This document shows, one piece after another, positions 25,935-33,949 of a stretch of 62,196 nucleotides of DNA; the stretch's first letter is position 1, and the number at the start of each line of letters is the position of its first letter. Both the position numbers and the translations under genes were made by a program. Source of the DNA: DAOMFM01 sp035429825 (GTDB taxonomy: Bacteria; Acidobacteriota; Blastocatellia; UBA7656; JADIYM01); the NCBI GenBank assembly GCA_044224215.1, contig JBGAKX010000009.1:1-62196 (forward strand), written 5' to 3'. The notes beneath the pieces are model-generated. The model was not told the DNA's origin and ran no database searches. It saw nothing but the letters and a program-made list of their open reading frames with translations.

Positions 25935-27353
25935 TCACACAGTCCCCGTGGCGGCGCGTTTCATCGCGTGCCAGCCTTCCTCGACGTGCCGGCGTTCGGT
26001 CGCCTCGGCGCCGATCGACACGCGGACGATCTGCCGGCCCTTCACGACCGCGGGCGTGAGCATCGCTGCGCCCGATGCATTCAGCGACTCGACCCACGCG
26101 AGGTTGTGCCGGTCGATCGCGGCGTCGTCGAGACCCGGCGGCACGTGGCGGCAGCACACGGTCTGGAGCGGAACGGGCGCGACGACCTCCCACCCTGGTT
26201 CGGCCGCGATCGCGCCCGCCAGCCACGACGCGTTCTCGAGATCGCGCCGCAATCGCGCGCGCAACCCCTCAACGCCCTGTTCGCGGATCAGAAACCACAA
26301 CTTGAGTGAACGGAACCTGCGACCGAGCTGGATGTGCCAGTCGCGGTAGTTCACCACCTCGGCGTCGAACTGGGTCTGCAGATAGCTCGGATTCGTCGAC
26401 ATCACGCGAATGAGGTGTTCGGTGTCGCGGACATAGTAGGCCGAGCAATCGAACGCGACACCGAGCCACTTGTGCGGGTTGAAGACCAGCGAGTCGGCGG
26501 CGCCGACGCCCTCCCACAGGTGGCGGCACTCGGGCAGGATCATCGCGCTGCCGGCCATAGCCGCGTCGACGTGCAGCCACGCGTCGTACCGCGCCGCAAG
26601 CACGGCAGAGCCCGCGACCGAGTCGATCGCAGTGGTGGCCGTCGTCCCGACAGTCGGCACGATCGCGCACGGCCGCCTGCCCTCGGACACGTCGCGCTCG
26701 AGCGCGTACGCGAGCGCGTCGAGCCGCATTGCGAACGTATCGTCGGTCTCGATCGCGCGCACGTTGTCGCGACCGAATCCGGCGAGCAATGCGGCCTTCT
26801 CGATCGAGCTGTGGCTCTGGTCGGAGGTGTAGACCGTCAGCGGGCGCTCCTCGGCCTGCAGCCCGCCGCGCGTCTGGCAGTGGTTCGTCACGCGCTCGCG
26901 CGCCGAGATGAGCGCGACGAGCGACGCGGTCGACGCCGTGTCGTGGATGACGCCGGTGAACGTCTCGGGCAGGGCGACCATCTGGCGCAGCCAGTCCATC
27001 ATCACCTGCTCGAGCTCGGTCGCGGCCGGGCTGGTCACCCAGCTCATACCCTGCGCGCCGAGCCCTGTGCTCACGATGTCGGCGAGCACCGACGAGAGCC
27101 CCGCGTTGCTCGGGAAGTACGCAAAGAACCGTGGGTGGCTCCAGTGCGTCATGCCGGGCATCACGATGCGGTCGAGATCGGACGTGATGCGATCGAGCGA
27201 TTCGGCGGTCTCGGGCGGCGACGATGGAAGCGCCGCACGGATCTCGCCTGGCACTGCCGACGACATGACGGGCAGGTCGCCAACGTGCTCGCGGTACGCC
27301 GCGATCCAGTCGATCAGCGCGTGTCCGAGATGGCGGAATTCCTCTGGTTTCAT
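25935..27353 (-). CDS. PLP-dependent aromatic-L-amino-acid decarboxylase (group II)
   Basis: 472 residues, the length of animal and plant DDC/TDC enzymes. Lys295 in FNPHKWLGVAFDCS should bind PLP, HVDAAMAGSAMI supplies the Asp to the pyridine nitrogen, and His181 (TSDQSHSSIEKAA) stacks on the cofactor. The N-terminal THWSHPRFFAYFPSNAG loop is diagnostic of the aromatic subgroup. It makes an amine such as tyramine, tryptamine or phenethylamine; specificity is not readable, and an aldehyde-synthase variant cannot be excluded. CAGGAG precedes the ATG. Divergent from the diguanylate cyclase gene. Confidence 0.93.
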   Translation of the reverse strand: MKPEEFRHLGHALIDWIAAYREHVGDLPVMSSAVPGEIRAALPSSPPETAESLDRITSDLDRIVMPGMTHWSHPRFFAYFPSNAGLSSVLADIVSTGLGAQGMSWVTSPAATELEQVMMDWLRQMVALPETFTGVIHDTASTASLVALISARERVTNHCQTRGGLQAEERPLTVYTSDQSHSSIEKAALLAGFGRDNVRAIETDDTFAMRLDALAYALERDVSEGRRPCAIVPTVGTTATTAIDSVAGSAVLAARYDAWLHVDAAMAGSAMILPECRHLWEGVGAADSLVFNPHKWLGVAFDCSAYYVRDTEHLIRVMSTNPSYLQTQFDAEVVNYRDWHIQLGRRFRSLKLWFLIREQGVEGLRARLRRDLENASWLAGAIAAEPGWEVVAPVPLQTVCCRHVPPGLDDAAIDRHNLAWVESLNASGAAMLTPAVVKGRQIVRVSIGAEATERRHVEEGWHAMKRAATGTV

Positions 27354-27539
27354 GGGTTTCTCCTGCCTTTTCGACGCGCCAATTTGCTCGCGGACATGCG
27401 CGAGAATCCTCACCGGACGGCCGTTCGCAGCACGATAGCCGCGAAATCACGCGAAATCCAGTAATCGTCATATCTTGCGGACGGGCACGAGTCTTGCTGC
27501 TCTCGAAGCGCGCGACGTGTGTCGCCCGAGGTGACATCG

Positions 27540-28607
27540 ATGATGGTGAAGACAAAGGAGTTGAGTCTGCTGGCCGCTCCCGACCACCGCCGCGCGCGGC
27601 TGGCCCAGCTCGGACTCGCCGCGAACGACGAGGCGGCTGCGGTCGTGCTTCACGACACGGTCATCGTCCCCCATCACAAGGCCATCATCGAGGCGTTCTA
27701 TGACTACCTGTTCTCGAGCGATGACTATCGCGCGTTCCTGCATGAACCCGAGCTCATCGCCCGACTGAAGCAATCGCAGTCGACCTACCTGCTCGGACTC
27801 GGGATTGGCTTTTCATCGCTCGAATACTGGCAGGACCGGTTGCGCATCGGATTCACGCACGCGCGCGTCGGACTGCCCCTGAGCCTGTATGTCTGTGCGT
27901 ATAACCAGTTACAGGAATTGATCTTGCAGCGAATCCCCGACCGGCCGCCGGGCGACGGAATATCGGCCGATGCGCTCAGGACGTTCGTGCTGAAGATCAT
28001 GAGCCTCGACATGAGTCTCGCACTCGAGACCTATCATTACGCCGAGGTGTCGTCGCTCGAGAAGAGCCTCGACGAACTGCGTGGCGAGGGCGAGCACCTG
28101 CGGACGCTCGCCTCGACGGATCCGCTGACGGGCGTCGCGAATCGAAAGGGAATCCTCGACCTGTTGTCGTCCGAGATGGCGGACAACCGGCCCGGTTTCG
28201 AGCGGATCGTCGTATTGATGATCGACCTCGACCACTTCAAGATGGTCAACGACGCGCACGGGCACATTGTCGGCGACGACGTGCTCCGGCACGTGGCGAC
28301 GCGGATTCAGACGTCGATCCGGACGATCGATGCCGTCGGCCGGTACGGAGGCGAAGAGTTTCTCGTCGTCCTGTGCGACACGAACCAGGCGTCCGCAATG
28401 GAGATTGCCGAGCGCATTCGACGCAAGGTCGGCGACTCGCACATTGCGGTCTGCGGTCTGGACATCGGCGTTACACTCAGCGTCGGTCTGGCCGAGGCAC
28501 GCGCGAACGACACGCTCGAATCGCTCATTTCCCGCGCCGACCGCGCGCTCTACGAGGCCAAGACGAGAGGGCGGAATCAGTCGGTATTTCACGGAGGTCC
28601 ATCATGA
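27540..28607 (+). CDS. Globin-coupled diguanylate cyclase (heme O2 sensor)
   Basis: 355 residues. Residues about 20-165 form a globin-sensor domain with the proximal His107 in RIGFTHARVGLPLSLYVCAYNQL, a pattern specific to globin-coupled sensors. A short coiled helix (about 170-188) links to a GGDEF domain with GGEEF at 270-274, and RTID at 261-264 gives an RxxD inhibitory site exactly five residues before it. It should make cyclic-di-GMP in response to O2 binding. ATG chosen because GAGGTG lies seven bases upstream; a GTG 21 bases earlier is possible. Its stop overlaps the next gene (ATGA). Confidence 0.92.
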   Translation: MMVKTKELSLLAAPDHRRARLAQLGLAANDEAAAVVLHDTVIVPHHKAIIEAFYDYLFSSDDYRAFLHEPELIARLKQSQSTYLLGLGIGFSSLEYWQDRLRIGFTHARVGLPLSLYVCAYNQLQELILQRIPDRPPGDGISADALRTFVLKIMSLDMSLALETYHYAEVSSLEKSLDELRGEGEHLRTLASTDPLTGVANRKGILDLLSSEMADNRPGFERIVVLMIDLDHFKMVNDAHGHIVGDDVLRHVATRIQTSIRTIDAVGRYGGEEFLVVLCDTNQASAMEIAERIRRKVGDSHIAVCGLDIGVTLSVGLAEARANDTLESLISRADRALYEAKTRGRNQSVFHGGPS

Positions 28608-29068
28608 AAATCCTACTCGCAACGGACGGTTCGGAGTGCAGCCAGGCGGCCGCCCAGGAGATCGCGGCCCGCGTCTGGCCGGAGGGCACCACGATCCGCG
28701 TCGTCAGCGCGGTCGAAGTGCCGATCTCGATCGCTCCCGAAACGTGGATCCTCCCGGAAGGCTACTATGGCGAGATCGAGGCCGCCGCACGCAAGCAGGC
28801 TCAGGCTGCCGCGGATTCCGCGACCGCGGTCATCAAGGATTCGCAGGGCGACAAGGTCGTCGTCGAGACCGAACTGCTTTCCGGGATCCCCAAGCACGCG
28901 GTCGTGGACGAGGCCGAACGCTGGGGCGCGGATCTTGTTGTCGTCGGCTCGCACGGCTACAGCGGCTTTGAGCGGTTTCTTCTCGGCTCGGTCTCGCAGT
29001 CGATCGCGCACCACGCGCGATGCTCTGTGCTGATCGTGCGCTGCCGGCCGGCGAAACCGGCGTCGTAG
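28604..29068 (+). CDS. Universal stress protein (single domain)
   Basis: 154 residues of the UspA fold. It starts MKILLATDGSE and carries the ATP-binding signature GSHGYSGFERFLLGSVSQSIAHHA near the C-terminus (G-2x-G-9x-G-S). The ATG overlaps the diguanylate cyclase stop codon by four bases, with GGAGG just upstream inside that gene, so the two are translationally coupled. That suggests a shared response to oxygen or energy stress. Confidence 0.93.
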   Translation: MKILLATDGSECSQAAAQEIAARVWPEGTTIRVVSAVEVPISIAPETWILPEGYYGEIEAAARKQAQAAADSATAVIKDSQGDKVVVETELLSGIPKHAVVDEAERWGADLVVVGSHGYSGFERFLLGSVSQSIAHHARCSVLIVRCRPAKPAS

Positions 29069-29099
29069 GGCGACGGGCGGCCGATTGGAGGGGAGCGGC

Positions 29100-29996
29100 A
29101 TGTCACATCCAATGAAGGTCCTGATCGCATACGACGGAACGCAGATCTCGGATGCGGCGATCGAAGACCTGCGGCGCGCGGGCATTCCCGACGGGAGCGA
29201 TGCGGTCGTGCTGTCGGTCGCCGAGCTCTGGCTTCCGCCGCCGTCGAGTTATGGAATGGTCGATGTCGAGTTTTCGCATGGTCTCGACGACCAGGTGCGC
29301 GCATGCGAAGAGACCGCTGCCGAGGCTGTCGAGCGGCTGAAGGTCGTGTTTCCCGCGTGGACGATTCGTCACGTGGTGCGGCGCGGCTCGCCCGGCACGC
29401 AGATTCTCCACGAAGCGATCGACATGGACGCCGATCTGGTGGTGCTTGGCACCCACGGCCGCAAGGGGCTGCGCAAGTTCCTGCTCGGGAGCGTTTCGCA
29501 GAAGGTATTGCAGGCTGCCCCGTGTTCGGTCCGGGTGTCCCGTGGCCGCACCGAGGAGATCAATTCGCCCGTGCGGCTCGTCATCGGGCTCGATGGCTCG
29601 CTCGGATCGACCGCGGTCGTGGACGCCGTGGCAGCGCGGTCGTGGCCGGCGGGCACCGAGGCTCGGCTCGTGACGGCAGTGGGTCCGTTTTCAGCCGACG
29701 GGTCGGAGGTGAGCCGCGAGATGGACCGCGTGCGCGCCTTCCACTCGGACGCCGATGGCGCGTTGCAGGCCGCCGGGCTGACGGTGACGACCACGGTCCA
29801 CGCGGCGAGCCCGATCGATCTGTTGTGCGAGCAGGCCAGTCTGTGGGGCGCCGACTGTATCTTCGTGGGTGCATGGGGATACGGGCATTTCGGCTACCGA
29901 TTTTTTGGAAGCGTTCCGGCTGCGCTTCCGTCGCGCGCCGGCTGTTCGGTCGAGGTTGTTCGCGACCGCAAGGCGGCGTCTGAAAATGCTTCATAA
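29100..29996 (+). CDS. Tandem universal stress protein (two Usp domains)
   Basis: 298 residues with two UspA-like halves. The first (1-150) keeps the nucleotide motif GTHGRKGLRKFLLGSVSQKVL. The second (about 160-290) ends GAWGYGHFGYRFFGSVPAALPSRA, where the Gly spacing is partly kept but the usual GSxS is changed, so it may not bind ATP. GGAGGGGAG precedes the ATG. It follows the single-domain Usp by 31 bases and is probably part of the same transcript. Confidence 0.9.
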   Translation: MSHPMKVLIAYDGTQISDAAIEDLRRAGIPDGSDAVVLSVAELWLPPPSSYGMVDVEFSHGLDDQVRACEETAAEAVERLKVVFPAWTIRHVVRRGSPGTQILHEAIDMDADLVVLGTHGRKGLRKFLLGSVSQKVLQAAPCSVRVSRGRTEEINSPVRLVIGLDGSLGSTAVVDAVAARSWPAGTEARLVTAVGPFSADGSEVSREMDRVRAFHSDADGALQAAGLTVTTTVHAASPIDLLCEQASLWGADCIFVGAWGYGHFGYRFFGSVPAALPSRAGCSVEVVRDRKAASENAS

Positions 29997-30048
29997 AACG
30001 GTCCGTGATGGGCTATCGTTGTGCGTCGAATGTAGTTGAGTCCGACCC

Positions 30049-30366
30049 ATGTCGAACGATATCCAGAGGGACGTAGTCGAGGAGCTTCGCGATCGCATCG
30101 CGCAGCTCGAGCAGGAACTGGAGCGTGTGACGGCAGAGCGCGATCAGGCGCGGCGTGAGAGCCGTGCCGCCGCCGGCCAGGCGGCAGCCGTCGTGCGCGA
30201 GGTCGGGCCGCGCGCCCAGGTCAAGTCATCCGGCGGCGGGCTGTGCGCATTCTGCGATGGCGAAGGCACGTACTGGGTCCACGACTTTGAGATGAAGTGC
30301 CGGCGCTGCGACGGAACCGGGTACGCCAAACAGGACACCAGCGAGCTTCCGCTGAGCGAACGCTAG
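30049..30366 (+). CDS. Small coiled-coil protein with DnaJ-like zinc motif
   Basis: 105 residues. Residues 5-45 are a heptad-rich coiled coil (VVEELRDRIAQLEQELERVTAERD). Residues about 66-95 contain CAFCDGEG and CRRCDGTG, two CxxCxGxG motifs like one half of the DnaJ cysteine-rich zinc domain. No J-domain is present. It lies 52 bases after the tandem Usp gene and 6 bases before the oxidoreductase gene. Function unknown; zinc-dependent redox or protein binding is plausible. Confidence 0.78.
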   Translation: MSNDIQRDVVEELRDRIAQLEQELERVTAERDQARRESRAAAGQAAAVVREVGPRAQVKSSGGGLCAFCDGEGTYWVHDFEMKCRRCDGTGYAKQDTSELPLSER

Positions 30367-30372
30367 GCAATC

Positions 30373-31377
30373 ATGCGCGCCTGGGAGATCCAGCGGTTCG
30401 GCGTCGACGGTCTCGAGCTCGTCGACCGCAAGGACCCCGAGCCCGCCCCAGGCGGAGTCGTCGTGCGGATGCGCGCCGCGTCGCTGAACTACCGGGACCT
30501 GATGATGGTCTCAGGTGTCTACAACCCGAAGATGCGGATGCCGCTCGTCCCGCTTTCGGACGGTGTTGGCGAAGTCGTTGCGGTGGGGTCCGAGGTTCGA
30601 TCGGTCAAGGTCGGCGACCGTGTGGCCGGAACGTTCTTTCAGGCGTGGACCGGCGGCCGAATGACGGAGGACGGTGCGCGGTCAGCGCTCGGCGGCGCGA
30701 TCGACGGTGTGCTTGCCGAGTACGTGGCGCTGTCCGAGAACGGCGTCGTCCCGGTTCCCGAGCACCTGACGGACGAAGAGGCGGCAACGCTTCCGTGCGC
30801 CGCGTTGACGGCGTGGAACGCGCTGGTGACGCAGGGTCGGATCAAGGCGGGCGACACGGTGCTCGTGCTCGGGACGGGTGGCGTGTCGATCTTCGCGCTG
30901 CAGTTTGCCGTGATGTCGGGGGCTCGCGTGGTCGTCACGTCGTCGAGCGACGAGAAGCTCGAGCGGGCACGAGGGCTCGGCGCGTTCGGGACGGTGAACT
31001 ACCGGACAGCGCCCGAGTGGCACGAGGGCGTTCGTGAACTGACGAGCGGCGTCGGTGTGGACCACATCGTCGAGGTCGGCGGCGCGGGGACGTTTGGCAG
31101 GTCGTTGAAAGCCGTTCGGCGCGGCGGATCGATCAGCCTGATTGGTGTGCTTGCGGGCGCCGGCGAGGTCAATCTGATGTCGGTGCTGATGAACGGACTG
31201 CGGGTGCAGGGGATCTTCGTCGGGTCGCGCGAGATGTTCGTGGACATGAACCGCGCCATCGCTGCGCATGGGATGCGCCCGGTCGTGGATCGCGTGTTCG
31301 GATTCGAGGACGCCCGGGCGGCGTACGCACACATGGCGAGTGCCGCGCATTTCGGGAAGATCTGCATCCGGTTCTGA
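30373..31377 (+). CDS. Zinc-independent MDR-family NAD(P)-dependent oxidoreductase
   Basis: 334 residues of the medium-chain dehydrogenase/reductase fold. The N-terminal catalytic domain has SLNYRDLMMVSG where zinc enzymes have a Cys ligand, and there is no four-Cys structural zinc lobe, so it is of the quinone-oxidoreductase/enoyl-reductase type. The Rossmann motif is VLVLGTGGVSIFALQFA near residue 160. The substrate is not readable. It follows the zinc-motif protein by six bases. Confidence 0.9.
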   Translation: MRAWEIQRFGVDGLELVDRKDPEPAPGGVVVRMRAASLNYRDLMMVSGVYNPKMRMPLVPLSDGVGEVVAVGSEVRSVKVGDRVAGTFFQAWTGGRMTEDGARSALGGAIDGVLAEYVALSENGVVPVPEHLTDEEAATLPCAALTAWNALVTQGRIKAGDTVLVLGTGGVSIFALQFAVMSGARVVVTSSSDEKLERARGLGAFGTVNYRTAPEWHEGVRELTSGVGVDHIVEVGGAGTFGRSLKAVRRGGSISLIGVLAGAGEVNLMSVLMNGLRVQGIFVGSREMFVDMNRAIAAHGMRPVVDRVFGFEDARAAYAHMASAAHFGKICIRF

Positions 31378-31415
31378 GTGCAGCGTACCCCGCGTTGCAG
31401 ATCCGTTTGGCGCGC

Positions 31416-31442
31416 ACCCGCCGCCTACCGGCGGCGGTACTG
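31416..31442 (-). repeat. REP-like palindrome, copy 3
   Basis: Same element as at 9856-9882: stem CCGCCGCC at 31418-31425, TACC loop, GGCGGCGG at 31430-31437, then TACTG. Oriented opposite to copies 4 and 5. Confidence 0.75.
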
Positions 31443-31512
31443 TGGCATCTGTTGAGCACACGTGGTCAGCACTGATCATGCTCGACGACAAATGCATGGG
31501 GGAACACGTTCC

Positions 31513-31539
31513 CAGTACCGCCACCGGTAGGTGGCGGGT
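31513..31539 (+). repeat. REP-like palindrome, copy 4
   Basis: CAGTA, stem CCGCCACC (31518-31525), GGTA loop, GGTGGCGG, GT. Identical in core to the copy at 9970-9996. Confidence 0.75.
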
Positions 31540-31588
31540 GACGCGATCACCACGCGAACCTGTGCAGTTTTCGGTCACGTGAAGCCCC

Positions 31589-31614
31589 TGTACCGCCACC
31601 GGTAGGTGGCGGGT
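31589..31614 (+). repeat. REP-like palindrome, copy 5
   Basis: Stem CCGCCACC at 31593-31600, GGTA loop, GGTGGCGG. The 5' tail reads CTGTA instead of CAGTA. Copies 3-5 fill most of the gap between the convergent oxidoreductase and membrane-protein genes. Confidence 0.72.
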
Positions 31615-31626
31615 GCGCGGTCGCTG

Positions 31627-32487
31627 TCAGCGCGCGCCGGGCCACTCGCTCTCGGGCGGTTCCGGCGCCCCGCGCCACACGTCGCCGATCGACCGCGCAC
31701 CCGGTGTGATCTTCTCGAGCGCATACCCGGCCACTCCCGCGAACAGCATCACGACGACCACGGCCCCGACGGTCTTGCGGACGGCGGTCCACAGCCAGTA
31801 TCGCGTCTCGACGTCGCGCATCCTGCGATAGAGCCGCGTCACCAGCAGGCCGTCGAACAGGATCTCCGCAAACAGTGCCGGCGCGACCCAGATCACGTAC
31901 CCGCATGCGATCACCACGGCCAGCACCGCCACGACAGCGATCACGATCCAGACACCGTCATCGTCGAGGTCGATTCCGCCAAACGATCCTCCGCCCCCAC
32001 CGCTCGACGACCCCCCACGGTTCGCGGACATTCCGCCGAGAAGCGTCTGATTCTGCATCGCGCGCGCGCCATCTCCCTTCCCCGACCACGAGTCGCTCGC
32101 GCCGCCTCCGCCGTAATCGCCCTTGCCGCCGAACCTGAATCGCGACGACCCGGACGAGCCGATCCGCACGTTCGGCACGCCGACATTTCCGACGTCGGTC
32201 CCGTCAAGATCGTCGAGACCCGCGTCGATCCTCGGCATGGTGCGTTCCGGGTTGCAGAGCCACAGCCACACGCGCAGCAATCCGAGGAACACCCCGTACG
32301 CAACGAGTATCGAAACGGGGTACCTGATCGACATGTGCCAGAGGCCCGCGTGCAGCAGACAGAACGACACGCCGAACCCCGCGAGCCCCGTCAGTGCGAT
32401 CATCACGAACATCTGCACGCGCGGCAGGCTCCGGCGCACGAGCCAGCCCTGCACCGTCTCGACCGCCCTGGCACGGCTGTACGGCAT
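31627..32487 (-). CDS. Integral membrane protein of unknown function with Gly-rich linker
   Basis: 286 residues. Two N-terminal TM helices (about 24-75), a cytoplasmic or periplasmic segment with DDLDGTDVGNVGVPNVRIG, then a Gly/Ser-rich stretch (about 118-180) ending in GIDLDDDGVWIVIAVVAVLAVVIACGY, which enters the third TM, and a fourth TM near 255. Start chosen at MPYSRARAV; the upstream reading overlaps fabF. It follows fabF by 11 bases and is probably co-transcribed. The Gly-rich middle resembles linkers in uncharacterised membrane proteins; I cannot assign a function. Confidence 0.75.
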   Translation of the reverse strand: MPYSRARAVETVQGWLVRRSLPRVQMFVMIALTGLAGFGVSFCLLHAGLWHMSIRYPVSILVAYGVFLGLLRVWLWLCNPERTMPRIDAGLDDLDGTDVGNVGVPNVRIGSSGSSRFRFGGKGDYGGGGASDSWSGKGDGARAMQNQTLLGGMSANRGGSSSGGGGGSFGGIDLDDDGVWIVIAVVAVLAVVIACGYVIWVAPALFAEILFDGLLVTRLYRRMRDVETRYWLWTAVRKTVGAVVVVMLFAGVAGYALEKITPGARSIGDVWRGAPEPPESEWPGAR

Positions 32488-32498
32488 CGCGCGCCGAG

Positions 32499-33746
32499 CT
32501 AGCCGTCGAACCTGGCAAACACGAGCGACGCGTTCGTGCCGCCGAATCCGAAACTGTTGGACAGTCCGTATCGAAGATCCGCCGGCCGCGGCTCGTTCGG
32601 CACGTAGTCGAGGTCGCAATCAGGATCCGGCGTCGCATAGTTGATCGTCGGCGGGATCGTGCCGTGCGTGATCGCAAGCGCAAGAATCGCGGCTTCGATG
32701 CCGCCTGCCGCGCCGAGCGTGTGCCCCGTCATCGACTTCGTCGAGCTGACGGCAAGCCGGCGGGCATGCTCGCCGAACGCCTTGTGCATGGCCAGGGTCT
32801 CGAGGCGGTCTCCGAGAGGCGTCGACGTCCCGTGCGCATTGATGTACTCGACATCCGTGAGCGCGATCCCGGCGTCCCGAACGGCGCCTTCCATGACGCG
32901 GGCGGCGCCGCTCGCATCCTCGCTCGGCTGAGTGATGTGGAACGCATCGCCGGTCATGGCATAGCCGACGACTTCCGCGTAGATGCGCGCGCCGCGCGCG
33001 CGTGCGTGTTCGAGCTCCTCGAGCATCAGCACGCCGGCGCCCTCGCCCAGGACGAACCCGTCGCGGTCTTTGTCGAACGGCCGGCTGGCATCGGTCGGGG
33101 CATCGTTTCGCATCGAGAGCGCGCGCATCGCCGAGAATCCGCCGAGCGCCATCACGGTGACGGACGCCTCGGTGCCGCCGCACAACATCGCATCTGCGTC
33201 GCCGCGCTGGATGATCCGGAAACTGTCGCCAACCGCGTGTGCCCCCGTGGAGCAAGCGGTACAGGTGGCGCTGTTCGGCCCCTTCAGGTTGTGCCGGATC
33301 GACACGGTGCCGGCCGCCAGGTTCGGGAGGTACGCAGCGAGAAAGTACGGCGAGATGCGCCCCGGGCCCTTCTCGACGAATTCGGCGTGCTCGCGCTCGA
33401 TGGTGGCGAATCCGCCGACGCCCGATCCGATGATGGTGCCGACGCGCTCCGCGTTCTCATCGGTGACGGCGAGCCCCGAATCGACAAGCGCCTGGTCGGC
33501 CGCGGCCACGGCAAAGTGGATGAACGCATCCGTCCGCTTGACCTCTTTGGGCGACAGATAGTTCGCAGGATCGAAGTCGCGAACCTCGCCGGCGAACTGC
33601 GTCCGGAATGCCGATGCATCGAACTTCGTGATCGGCGCGATGCCGCTTCGCCCGGCGACGAGCGCATTCCAGTTGTCGGCCGTCGTGTTCCCGAGGCACG
33701 ACACCATTCCCAGACCCGTGATCACCACACGCCGCGTTCCGTTCAT
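32499..33746 (-). CDS. fabF: 3-oxoacyl-[ACP] synthase II
   Basis: 415 residues. The catalytic Cys165 lies in TACSTGAHAVGD, and the two His lie in NAHGTSTPLGD and KSMTGHTLGAAGG. It elongates acyl-ACP in fatty acid synthesis. No acyl carrier protein or other fab gene is adjacent, so this is probably a stand-alone FabF; a role in a secondary lipid pathway cannot be excluded. Confidence 0.94.
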   Translation of the reverse strand: MNGTRRVVITGLGMVSCLGNTTADNWNALVAGRSGIAPITKFDASAFRTQFAGEVRDFDPANYLSPKEVKRTDAFIHFAVAAADQALVDSGLAVTDENAERVGTIIGSGVGGFATIEREHAEFVEKGPGRISPYFLAAYLPNLAAGTVSIRHNLKGPNSATCTACSTGAHAVGDSFRIIQRGDADAMLCGGTEASVTVMALGGFSAMRALSMRNDAPTDASRPFDKDRDGFVLGEGAGVLMLEELEHARARGARIYAEVVGYAMTGDAFHITQPSEDASGAARVMEGAVRDAGIALTDVEYINAHGTSTPLGDRLETLAMHKAFGEHARRLAVSSTKSMTGHTLGAAGGIEAAILALAITHGTIPPTINYATPDPDCDLDYVPNEPRPADLRYGLSNSFGFGGTNASLVFARFDG

Positions 33747-33778
33747 CCTCTGATTATGCTCCCCTCATTTGAAGATCC

Positions 33779-33822
33779 ACCATCACCACGATCGACATGC
33801 GCGGAGCGCATGATGGTGATGT
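33779..33822. repeat. Hairpin in the region upstream of fabF
   Basis: The inner stem ATGCGC/GCGCAT with a GGA loop is extended by partial pairing of CCATCACCA with TGATGGTGATG on the outside. It lies just upstream of fabF on the minus strand and could be regulatory; no function can be read. Confidence 0.35.
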
Positions 33823-33865
33823 CTTTTCATGGTGTCTTTTGTCTTTCATGATACGTACGCAAAAA

Positions 33866-33943
33866 CTGCTGAGGTACCTCAGCGATGAATGCGTAGGTGC
33901 TGAGGCATGAATTGCCTCGGTACCTCAGCGCTGAGGTAGGTCC
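33866..33943. repeat. 8-bp tandem repeat array B (downstream side)
   Basis: About ten consecutive units of a degenerate octamer: CTGCTGAG, GTACCTCA, GCGATGAA, a 7-base unit, GTGCTGAG, GCATGAAT, a 7-base unit, GTACCTCA, GCGCTGAG, GTAGGTCC. Units in both polarities (GCTGAG and CTCAGC) make local palindromes such as GAGGTACCTC and CTCAGCGCTGAG. It is the same family as array A at 38699-38798 and lies just beyond the last gene of the AAA+/winged-helix operon. Confidence 0.75.
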
Positions 33944-33949
33944 GTGCAT

